DNA of 64,000 bases from Hirundichthys speculiger (Eukaryota > Chordata > Actinopteri > Beloniformes > Exocoetidae), in the NCBI GenBank assembly GCA_018398805.1, contig JAGFBZ010002544.1, positions 1-64,000 on the forward strand, written 5' to 3'. The notes beneath the pieces are model-generated. The model saw only the letters and a list, made by a program, of their open reading frames with translations. It was not told the origin of the DNA and searched no databases. This document shows, piece after piece, positions 25,701-32,755 of the stretch. Within the stretch, counting starts at the first letter, position 1. Each line of letters starts with the position of its first letter. The translations under genes and the position numbers were made by a program.

Positions 25701-28700
25701 ACAAAGTTGACTATTAGTATTAATCGGTTAGAGTTACTGTTATCGGTTAACGGTTAAACGGTTAACCATGTGCATCCCTAATCGCCAGTTTTAACCAGGA
25801 GGAGGCCCCGGTGAGAACAGTGAAGAAACGCTACCCAACTTCTGAAGTGGCTGCAAACTTTATTGAGATTTTACAGAGCACACAACCTTGGGATTTTATC
25901 GTTGACAATTTTAACAGTAAACTGAAGTCAACTCTGGACTCAGTAGCTCCACCTGTAACTAAAACAATAAAAAGAAAGCCTACACCTCCGTGGAGAAAAA
26001 CATATGAAGTCAACATACTGAAAAGAAAATGCAGGAATGCAGAGAGAAGATGGAGAAAAAGTAAACTAACAGTTCATTATGAGATTTTACGCCAACAACT
26101 CAAAACCTACAATAACGCAGTTAAAAAGGCACGAATCTCCCATTTCTCACAACTCATCACCAACCATAAAAACAACCCCCGGTTCCTCTTCTCCACCTTT
26201 AATATTTTAACAGGCACTAATTCTAATAAAGTTTTTAAGACACCAACAGATGATCTTTGTGAAAACTTTGCAGACCACTTCAGAACTAAAATCAAGGACA
26301 TCTGTCATCCCAGAAGGTTTTACCTGTCAGCACACCTGGACTGTTCTCCTTGTCTGAGGAGACACTGGAGATTTTAAAATCCTTTTATGGATTCTTCGAG
26401 GAGCAGTTTTTAAACATCATGAATTGCTCTCTTCAGGCGGGTGTCTTCCCTACCGCCTTTAAAACGGCGGTGGTGAGGCCCCTTCTGAAGAAGAGCAATT
26501 TAGACCCCAACGTTCTTAATATCCAATATCTTAGTATCCAACTTACCGTTTTTAAGTAAAATTTTAGAAAAATTGGTTTTTAACCAACTTATTGACTTTT
26601 TAAACAGAAATAGCATTTTAGAGAAACATCAGTCTGGTTTTAGGAGGAACCACAGTACAGAGACAGCACTTTTAAAGATTTTAAATGACATCAGGTGGAA
26701 TTTAGTAATAAAAAGCTCACGGTGTTGGTTCTACTGGATCTAAGTGATCTAAGTTTTGATACAGTAGACCATCGCATTTTATTAAATAGACTCAGACACC
26801 TGGTCGGCCTCTCCGGTACTGTTCTTAACTGGTTTTGTTCCTATCTCACAGACGGATGCTTTTATGTAAGTATGGATACATGTTCCTCAGAACCCCATGA
26901 AACTGAGTGTGGGGTTCCCCAAGGCTCAAGTTTAGGTCCACTTCTGTTTAATCTCTACATGCTTCCCCTTGGGGACGTCATCAAGAGACATCAGCTTCCA
27001 CAGTTATGCTGATGATACACAGCTGGACATCGCCGTGTACCTGAGGTCCTCAGGTAGGCTGGTCCAGAGTCAGTAGTACCTGAGGTCCTCTGGTAGGCTG
27101 GTCCAGAGTCAGTAGTACCTGAGGTCCTCAGGTAGGCTGGTCCAGAGTCAGTAGTACCTGAGGTCCTCAGGTAGGCTGGTCCAGAGTCAGTAGTACCTGA
27201 GGTCCACAGGTAGGCTGGTCCAGAGTCAGTAGTACCTGAGGTCCTAAGGTAGGCTGGTCCAGAGTCAGTAGTACCTGAGGCCCTCAGGTAGGCTGGTCCA
27301 GAGTCAGTAGTACCTGAGGTCCTCAGGTAGGCTGGTCCAGAGTCAGTAGTACCTGAGGTCCTCAGGTAGGCTGTTCCAGAGTCAGTAGTACCTGAGGTCC
27401 TCAGGTGGCTGTCCAGAGTCAGTAGTACCAGGTCCTCAGGTAGGCTGTCCAAGTCCAGTAGTACCTGAGGTCCTCAGGTAGGCTGGTCCAGAGTCAGTAG
27501 TACCTGAGGTCCTCAGGTAGGCTGGTCCAGAGTCAGTAGTACCTGAGGTCCCTCAGGTAGGCTGGTCCAGAGTCCAGTAGTACCTGAGGCCCTCAGGTAG
27601 GTCCAGAGTCAGTAGTACCTGAGGTCCTCAGGTAGGCTGGTCCAGAGTCAGTAGTACCTGAGGTCCTCTGGTAGGCCCAGGTCATAACCGAAGTTCAGTA
27701 GTCAGTCCTAGTACCTGAGGTCCTCAGGTAGGCTGGTCCAGAGTCAGTAGTAACCTGAGGTCCTCTGGTAGGCTGGTCCAGAGTCAGTAGTACCTGAGGT
27801 CCTCTGGTAGGCTGGTCCAGAGTCAGTAGTACCTGAGGTCCTCAGGTAGGCTGGTCCAGTCAGTAGTACCTGAGGTCCTCAGGTGGCTGTTCCAGAGTCA
27901 GTAGTACCTGAGGTCCTCAGGTAGGCTGGTCCAGAGTCAGTAGTACCTGAGGTCCTCAGGTAGGCTGGTCCAGAGTCAGTAGTACCTGAGGTCCTCAGGT
28001 AGGCTGGTCCAGAGTCAGTAGTACCTGAGGTCCTCAGGTAGGCTGGTCCAGAGTCAGTAGTACCCTGAGGTCCTCTGGTAGGCTGGTCCAGAGTCAGTAG
28101 TACCTGAGGTCCTCTGGTAGGCTGGTCCAGAGTCAGTAGTACCTGAGGTCCACAGGTAGGCTGGTCCAGAGTCAGTAGTACCTGAGGTCCTCAGGTAGGC
28201 TGGTCCAGAGTCAATAGTACCTGAGGTCCTAGTGGTAGGTGGTCCCTGGTAGGCTGGTCCAGAGTCAGTAGTACCTGAGGTCCTCAGGTAGGCTGTCCAG
28301 AGTCAGTAGTACCTGAGGTCCTCAGGTAGGCTGGTCCAGAGTCAGTAGTACCTGAGGTCCACAGGTAGGCTGGTCCAGAGTCAATAGTACCTGAGGTCCT
28401 CAGGTAGGCTGGTCCAGAGTCAGTAGTACCTGAGGTCAAATTTTGGCGCTCAAGTGACCGAGATGTAACCGAGAGAATCCAGTCATTTTTCAAAATAAAA
28501 GATTTTTCAAAATCAAAGCTCGTTCAGATTCATATAATAATTAAAACTTAAATTGCTAATTTTTTCTTGTGCGGCCTGGTACCAATTGATCAACGGCCCA
28601 GTACCGATCCGCGGCCCGGAGGTTGGGGACCACTGCTCTAGACAGACTCAGTTGTGTTATATTGAGATTTTTCAGTTGAAATGAATGTTCTCTAGCTCTA

Positions 28701-28918
28701 TATTTTTTTGTTCTTTGGTGTTTTTATTTCCCCCCGTACTTTCCAGTAAAGATGCTCGTCTTTGTCTGCTTGTGTTTGCAGTTATGGTTTTGTGGGGCGG
28801 ACGAGTGCTGGAACATTCTCGAGCTCAAGAGGACTCCTGGAGGAAGATTTTGGCCTTTTTAAAAGAGAATCTCTTCAGCTGCTCAAACCCTCATGGAGCT
28901 CTTCTTTCACATCTGTGA
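4404..28918 (+). CDS. acyl-CoA thioesterase / BAAT-family gene, 10 coding exons, frameshifted in exon 4
   Basis: Coding exons: 4404-4602, 4683-4782, 4856-5046, 10375-10545, 15469-15588, 18599-18681, 18871-18964, 22091-22171, 23883-24033 and 28782-28918. All introns are GT-AG and phases agree at every junction. The product is about 441 residues, the normal family length. The N-terminal domain (residues 1 to about 150) has the family's [14 protein letters not shown] and [16 protein letters not shown] motifs, followed by an alpha/beta-hydrolase domain with [12 protein letters not shown], nucleophile elbow LSLGTS (Ser243), Asp334/335 in VGEDDQNW and His370 in YPNAGH. Family members cleave acyl-CoA or transfer the acyl group to glycine or taurine. 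Serine rather than BAAT's cysteine favours thioesterase activity. The C-terminal SHL fits a PTS1, so the peroxisome is inferred. The start was chosen as the first in-frame ATG after a splice acceptor at 4384. Exon 4 has one extra base, giving a stop at 10530. Confidence 0.85.
5142..9950. repeat. 4.8-kb satellite of an 11-bp unit in intron 3
   Basis: The unit is GGTCCATGAGT or GGTCCATGAGA, about 430 copies. Variants include CACGAG, CGTGAG, CGCGAG, CTCGAG and CATCAG, and occasional GGT insertions create GGTGGTCC. Because 11 is not a multiple of 3 and the unit lacks stops on the minus strand, all three minus frames stay open and read an 11-residue [15 protein letters not shown] cycle. The resulting long open frames (up to about 470 codons) are a by-product, not genes. 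Blocks of roughly 0.9 kb recur within the array. Confidence 0.95.
9951..10374. other. intron 3, 3' remainder
   Basis: Non-repetitive, AT-rich sequence between the 11-bp satellite and exon 4, with no feature recognised. Confidence 0.4.
10375..10545 (+). pseudogene. exon 4 of the ACOT/BAAT-like gene, +1 frameshift
   Basis: The exon enters in phase 1 and must leave in phase 0, which needs 3n+2 bases, but it has 171. The first part reads the conserved [18 protein letters not shown] and LASHG block, and the last part reads [12 protein letters not shown] one frame over. The extra base therefore lies between about 10494 and 10512, probably in the GG of ACAGGTTG. Uncorrected, translation stops at TAA 10530-10532, before the nucleophile exon. 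A base-call error is as plausible as a real lesion, since all other exons are intact. Confidence 0.8.
10707..11185 (-). mobile_element. solo LTR, minus orientation
   Basis: On the minus strand the unit begins TGTGATTGTC and ends CCTGACA, with a perfect 5-bp duplication GTAAA (10702-10706 and 11186-11190). It holds a TATTTAAG TATA-like box and an AATAAA on that strand, in LTR order. No internal retrovirus-like coding region is present, so it is a recombined solo LTR in intron 4. Confidence 0.75.
11186..11545. repeat. tandem duplicate of the LTR 5' part and its flank
   Basis: Positions 11258-11540 repeat 10960-11250 with small indels, including the LTR end TCAGACAATCACA and the flanking TAAATCTGCAGATCTTCCAG. 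Because flanking host sequence is included, this is a local segmental duplication and not a second insertion. Confidence 0.75.
11546..13205. other. intron 4, unassigned
   Basis: AT-rich intronic sequence with several copies of short words such as TTAGCATGTTAGC. No coding or recognisable mobile sequence before the hAT element at 13214. Confidence 0.4.
13214..13872 (-). mobile_element. hAT MITE family A, copy 2
   Basis: TAGTGCTGGGCGATATGG ... ATATCGCCCAGCGCTA, with a perfect 8-bp duplication CTTAGAAC (13206-13213 and 13873-13880). The body is the reverse complement of the copy at 1027. It lies in intron 4 of the ACOT/BAAT-like gene. Confidence 0.9.
13881..15468. other. intron 4, unassigned
   Basis: No exon recognised. 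Positions about 14041-14110 (TCTCTTTATTGTCATTATGC region) look like a common fish interspersed repeat end. Exon 5 follows after the acceptor TTTTTGTAG. Confidence 0.4.
15855..16771. mobile_element. 0.9-kb foldback (snapback) element
   Basis: The left arm (15855 to about 16215) begins TATGGAGCGATAGGAGTGCC, and the right arm (about 16290-16771) ends with its reverse complement. The inner parts of the arms, around CACAAGGATAAAGCAATGAC, match almost perfectly in inverted orientation. Outer parts are ATTT-type microsatellite interrupted by repeated TATTTCCACAT words. The loop is about 75 bp. No transposase is present. It lies in intron 5 and could fold into a long hairpin if transcribed. Confidence 0.85.
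17145..17494 (+). mobile_element. solo LTR (TGTAGCG...GCTACA)
   Basis: A 350-bp unit bounded by TG...CA with inverted ends TGTAGC/GCTACA and a 4-bp duplication ATAT (17141-17144 and 17495-17498). AATAAA at 17251-17256 suggests plus orientation. No internal coding region. Located in intron 5. Confidence 0.6.
17690..17974. mobile_element. short hAT element (TAGAGATGCGCGG termini)
   Basis: The inverted ends TAGAGATGCGCGG and CCGCGCATCTCTA are flanked by CTACATAT (17682-17689) and CTACATAC (17975-17982), an 8-bp duplication with one mismatch. At 285 bp it is non-autonomous. Confidence 0.8.
19185..19868. mobile_element. non-autonomous hAT element (TAGGCTTGGGCGGTAT termini)
   Basis: The inverted ends TAGGCTTGGGCGGTAT and ATACCGCCCAAGCCTA are flanked by a perfect 8-bp duplication GTTAGCGC (19177-19184 and 19869-19876). 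The interior has no transposase signature. It sits in intron 7. Confidence 0.9.
20322..20420 (+). mobile_element. left end of a truncated hAT element
   Basis: TAGGGGTGTTCGGCC followed by GATCGGCCGATC-rich sequence is a hAT-like terminus. No matching right end is seen before the 39-bp array at 20605, so the element is truncated. Confidence 0.4.
20605..21560. repeat. 39-bp minisatellite, array 1 (intron 7)
   Basis: About 24 units of 39 bp containing AGGTAGGCTGGTCCAGAGTC and AGTAGTACCTGAGGTCC. The main variation is CCACAGG versus CCTCAGG. It is open on the minus strand with a 13-residue period, which I treat as incidental. The same unit forms the array at 27033-28437 in intron 9 of the same gene. 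Confidence 0.95.
21575..21618. repeat. perfect 44-bp palindrome, 2-nt loop
   Basis: The arms are 21 bp and exactly complementary. The left arm starts GCTGCGGGAGG, the loop is AA at 21596-21597, and the right arm ends CCTCCCGCAGC. It lies 15 bp beyond the end of the 39-bp array. Confidence 0.95.
22925..23556 (+). mobile_element. hAT MITE family A, copy 3
   Basis: TAGTGCTGGGTAATATGA ... ATATCGCCCAGCACTA, flanked by a perfect 8-bp duplication ATCCTCTC (22917-22924 and 23557-23564). Same orientation as the copy at 1027; in intron 8. Confidence 0.9.
25270..25780. mobile_element. hAT element carrying a MADF-like exon
   Basis: The inverted ends TAGGGATGCAC and GTGCATCCCTA are flanked by a perfect 8-bp duplication ATCGCCAG (25262-25269 and 25781-25788). 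Sub-terminal parts are rich in ACCGTTAACCG words. The interior encodes a MADF-like segment on the minus strand. No hAT transposase fits in 511 bp, so it would depend on transposase in trans. It interrupts the LINE at 24770-27032. Confidence 0.85.
25467..25673 (-). pseudogene. MADF-domain exon fragment inside the hAT element
   Basis: A minus-strand frame reads [20 protein letters not shown], then KDS and NSWREIA. This fits the MADF pattern of a helix, a hydrophobic LYD/LWD motif, YKD and an aromatic W before REIA. MADF domains are Myb-related DNA-binding modules. The coding block is preceded by an AG after a short TC-containing stretch and followed by GTGAGG, so it looks like a single exon with its splice sites. 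The full domain (about 80-90 residues) is not present, and expression is not shown. Confidence 0.6.
27033..28437. repeat. 39-bp minisatellite, array 2 (intron 9)
   Basis: About 36 units of the same 39-bp sequence as the array at 20605. The 5' part is ordered; the middle (27400-28300) has many small indels and broken units, such as those near 27668-27720 and 28230-28250. It starts inside the RT coding region of the adjoining LINE. Confidence 0.95.
28570..28637 (-). mobile_element. hAT terminal fragment
   Basis: CCGCGGCCCGGAGGTTGGGG followed by ACCACTGCTCTAG is, on the minus strand, a typical hAT start (CAGTGGTCCCCAACC). Only this end is found. Confidence 0.5.
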
Positions 28919-29137
28919 TTGAGATGATCAATGATTCCAAACTGCCCTATCAATAAGAATGATTCGACACGATCAAAGCTGCTATCACTGCTCAGCTGAA
29001 AATACTCCTTATCAATGACTGATCTATTGTTCATTCAGTCATTCTTGTATCTTTTTAGTGGATGATTTAATGTCACTCATGTTCAGTATATCTTGTTTTT
29101 TTTAGATGTAATTTAATATTCTTAAGATGAATGATTT

Positions 29138-29143
29138 AATAAA
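29138..29143 (+). promoter_or_regulatory. polyadenylation signal of the ACOT/BAAT-like gene
   Basis: AATAAA lies about 220 bp after the stop codon at 28916-28918, which implies a short 3' UTR. Confidence 0.6.
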
Positions 29144-29164
29144 ATGATAAAGAAAAAAAGTTGC

Positions 29165-30140
29165 CTCATTTAGAACAGTGTGAAGTTAAAGTTACACCAA
29201 CACAGCAGTTCTACAAAAACCAAAGATGCCTGTTTTTGTTGGATCAGTCTGAACAAAATGATGGCCACGTCGCCGGTACAGCGATGGTGAGTTATGTTCA
29301 ACATTCAGTTGTGCAAAAGTTACCAAAAATATTTATAGTGAAATTAACCCTTTAGGCACCAGAGTTTTTTCAAGAAAGTAAACAATTTTGATATCAAGAT
29401 TTCAAAAGGCTATAACGTGAAACCAGTTTGAGATAAAAAAGGTATGCTGTCAATGAGAAAATTGTTCAGAATGACTCAAAGTCTGTGATGGGAGTGAAAT
29501 TATTTCATATGATCACCATATTATGATGTCACAAGGTGGCGGCCATATTGGAAAATATTCCATATTGATCAAGGTTTCAAAAGGCTATAACTTTAAAGTG
29601 GTTTGAGATAAAGGCAAACTGTAAAAGAGAAATATCTTCAGTATGAACCAAAATTTGGAATGGAAGTAAATTTGTCATCTAATTTGATTATTGTGACATC
29701 ACCTGCCCAGTAGTCCTTAATTTCAGATTTTTCCTCAAACCTGGTGCACATTGAAAGCTTTCATTTCAGGGACAATCACATCATAAAGTCATGAAATCTG
29801 GAGTTTGGTTTCAATATTTCCCTTTCAAAGAACAGGTGGCTTTTTCTGTTTGTTTGATTAGTGATGGGGCTCCAAAATTCATCATTTGGAAAAAGGATGA
29901 AATCAGTGGGCTCAGAATTTGTCAAATCGTCTCCACAAAAACCAACAGGCTCATCAAAACTTAGGCTCCACTTTGATACTCTTCCTCTTCTCTCAAGAAC
30001 TCTCAGCCGCCACCATCATCATCATCATCATCATCACCACCGTGATTTCTGGTGAGCCATTAGCGGTGTGTTTTTTCCCCGCGGGTTCCCAGGACAACCA
30101 CGGTTGTTTTCATCCCCGCTACAGTTTTCCATATTTGCGG
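29165..30140. other. intergenic sequence with diverged internal repeats
   Basis: Two related blocks near 29395 and 29565 share GGTTTCAAAAGGCTATAAC or close forms, suggesting an old duplicated repeat. A (CAT)n microsatellite lies at about 30011-30035. No gene recognised. Confidence 0.4.
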
Positions 30141-30142
30141 TG

Positions 30143-30427
30143 TTATGAGCCCCCCCCGACACTTCGACCTGCTTGGTGATCACAGAATGCTTCCACCCCG
30201 ACCACGCTGAGGTGAAGCATCGATATACTATGTGCTGATTGTGGACTATGGCCCGCAAACTCGCCGTCACTACTGATTTTCTGCTTGTCTTCCTCCTCTG
30301 AATCGGAGTTAGCCAGAACCTGACAAAGTACTTCGTGGACGGTAAACCGGCCTCTTGACATCGTGAGTAAATGAAAAAATACTCTTTCGTTCTGCTCTGC
30401 TCTCGCTACACTCAGCATTTCTACCAC
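30143..30427 (-). pseudogene. possible piggyBac transposase N-terminal fragment
   Basis: A minus-strand frame contains SRGRFTVHEVLCQVLANSDS followed by EEED, resembling the acidic FTVEE...DSDSEEE start of piggyBac-type transposases. No catalytic core follows. The assignment rests on one short motif. Confidence 0.25.
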
Positions 30428-30469
30428 TGCTTCGCCGCGCGTCTCTGCGCCGGAGGATGTTTTTCATCT

Positions 30470-30775
30470 CTCTCTGTCCTGTCTCTCCCCTCTTTTCTTT
30501 CTCTACCCGGCTGGTCTTCATCAGGAAGGTCCCTCCATATGATCCAGGTCCTGCTCAAGGTTTCTTCTTCTTAAAGTGGAGTTTTTTCTTGCCACTGTTT
30601 GGCTTAAAGGTTTTTTTCTCCCTCTGTGGGAGTTTTTTACCTGCCATTATCATTGATTGGATTTAATATTATAATCTTAGTTAATGATATTTGCTCGGGG
30701 GTCATGATCTGGGTGTCTGTAAACAATTGTCATTGTAACAGACTCTATATAAATAAAATTGAATTGAATTGAATT
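30470..30775 (+). mobile_element. L2 LINE 3'-end fragment
   Basis: It matches in reverse complement the 3' end of the large L2 at 34543-39870, including the CCTGCTCAAGGTTTCTTC and AAAGTGGAGTTTTTTCTTGCC segments. It ends in the family tail GAATTGAATTGAATT. Strongly 5'-truncated. Confidence 0.9.
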
Positions 30776-31414
30776 ATCTATTAAAAGTTGTAATAATTCC
30801 ACTAAGTATCTTTTCCACTAAAAGATAAATATAATATATATAATAAATATATAATATATAATAATAATTCCACTAAATATCTTTTTTAATTTTAAGAAAA
30901 ATAAGATGCATCTATTACCCAAGCTTTTACTTTTCCACTAGTAATTGTTTATCTACATTTATAGTTTTTGAATTTACAGAGAAATAAGATAAAATTGTAT
31001 TCAATAATTAGCAAGTATTAAATTGTCACCTGTTATTATGCATCTATTTAATTCCAATACCTTTTATACTGTATTTTTACCTTTAGAAATTAAATCTGTC
31101 ATTGTTTTTATAATTAAAAGCATAATTATTTAACATTGTAATAAAAGTAATTATATTCTAGAAAATATCGCCCCTATAATTTAGCAGTATATCCTGCACC
31201 GAGCCTGTCCCCTCCTCCTCATCCAGCAGAGGGCGCTGTCTTGTAGCTGGCGTTGTCCTGTGGTCCATACAGGATTCACCAGAACTTCCCCTCGAGGATC
31301 CGATCCAGGAGCTGCTCTGCTCCTCCTCCTCCTCCTCCTCCTCCTCCTCTCCTTTAGTGTGAGAATTGGAGACGACAGAAGACCTCAAAAATTAACTTTT
31401 TACAGGCTGATACC
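30776..31414. other. intergenic AT-rich sequence
   Basis: No gene recognised. A (TCC)n microsatellite lies at about 31319-31350. Confidence 0.4.
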
Positions 31415-31732
31415 CAGGCCCGGACTGGCCATCGGGAGAACCGGGAGGTTTCCCGAAGCGCCGGCCTGTGATTGGCCTGCTGGCCTGCGTCTCTCTCTCT
31501 CTCTCTCTTTTTTTAAGTCTGCCGGTCAGCCGGCGCCGCGGCTATCTGACTTTTTTTTTTTTTTCTAAGTCAGAGAGGCAGGCCTGGCCAATCAGAGGCC
31601 ATTCAGGCCAGTAGCATGTGAGGAGGACAAGGCGATTGGTTTGTTTTGATTAAGACCCGCCCCAACAGGAAGGGGAGGGGGGGGTGTGACACTGATGCTG
31701 CAGTCGCGCTGTGTGTGTAGCAGAGAGGAAGA

Positions 31733-31766
31733 ACCATTGACCCCAACCCAGGTTGGGGTCAATGGT
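31733..31766. repeat. perfect palindrome, 16-bp arms, 2-nt loop
   Basis: ACCATTGACCCCAACC, loop CA, GGTTGGGGTCAATGGT. Confidence 0.95.
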
Positions 31767-32143
31767 CAAAATTAAACAAGCCACTTTTTATTTACTGTTA
31801 TCATTCCATTATTATGTATATGAATACAAGGGCACAATAAGTGAGACATAGGCTACACTATCTTACTATATGAACTATAGTGTATGGAAAAACACTGTAA
31901 GCATATGTTTGCTATTCAAAGGTGGTGATGGTGATGACATAAGTCCTGCTGGATTTGGACTTTGTTGTTGTAACGGACGGCATAAGGATTTTATTGGATT
32001 TAGGAAATAAAATGTAAATTTTTAGAGTGCAATATGTTCGGGAGGATTGGGTTGTTTTGGGTTTTTTGTATTGTTGTTTGAGTTTGAGATTTGATTATTC
32101 GTTTATCCCCTGGCCCGGATGCTGCGCATCCTGAGCATTTAAG

Positions 32144-32241
32144 GCAGCTGCCCACTTCCTGTGTGACACGCAATCATTAGGACAGGTGCAGCAGCGCACG
32201 GACAGAGCGTCCTTTGGAGCCCATGGGAAGTGGGCAGCTGC
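32144..32241. repeat. inverted repeat, 16-bp arms, 66-bp spacer
   Basis: GCAGCTGCCCACTTCC at 32144-32159 and its exact reverse complement at 32226-32241. It contains CAGCTG E-box-type words but has no assigned function. Confidence 0.85.
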
Positions 32242-32755
32242 AACAGCTCAGGCCGGGTAAGGGGGGTTTTTTTTTTTGGTTTGGCTGATCGTATTTGTTT
32301 CTTTCTTTTTGTTTTTTTGTTTTTTCTGTTGTGCCTAACAAGGCGATTTTGCCTTTGTTTGTTTATTTGTTATTAGATTTTGTCAAGGAACATTTTCCTT
32401 TTGAGAATCACGCATGCAATTAACATTCCTTGGAAGAGCGCAGCGAGGTATGTTAACTATGTGTTTTTTGTTTTATTGATGAACTATTGTATATTGTAGG
32501 CTACACATAAAAATTATGCCAAAGAGGCAGTTGACATTCCACATGACATACCAGCCCCAAACACAAAAGTTACTGTATATTCCTAACTTAGTTTGTACAT
32601 AGGTCCCATATTTGAACTTCTATTTAGAATGCTGTGTGTGTGTTCGTGTACATGCGTGTCAATGCATGTAGGTGCGGCCGTGAACGTGCGCGTGTGGCCA
32701 AGGCCAGGATGGCCTGGTTACATGACTGACTCCTGGCCTGAAAAAGTCTCCCAGT

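Larger units (their letters stand above)
24770..27032 (+). mobile_element. decayed L2/CR1-type LINE, truncated at the RT catalytic motif
   Basis: Fragments in order: the endonuclease words ETWL and [11 protein letters not shown] (near 25060) and [14 protein letters not shown]; the pre-RT region at 25811-26377 with NPRFLFST; and the RT with [51 protein letters not shown] and YADDTQL at about 27006-27026. Stops and frameshifts break it. A hAT element has inserted at 25270-25780, and the 39-bp array starts right after the YADD motif, replacing the 3' part. Confidence 0.85.

Noticed and set aside
20605..28437. CRISPR-like regularity of the 39-bp arrays
   Set aside because: Units are contiguous with no unique spacers, the host is a vertebrate, and no cas genes are present.
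27033..28493. Minus-strand frames with [13 protein letters not shown] repeats as repeat proteins
   Set aside because: The 39-bp period keeps one frame open by chance, frames break with each indel, and there is no start context or unique sequence.
30371..30666. Short plus-strand frames near 30.4-30.7 kb as genes
   Set aside because: They overlap the L2 3' end, which is noncoding in its siblings at 34543 and 41640.
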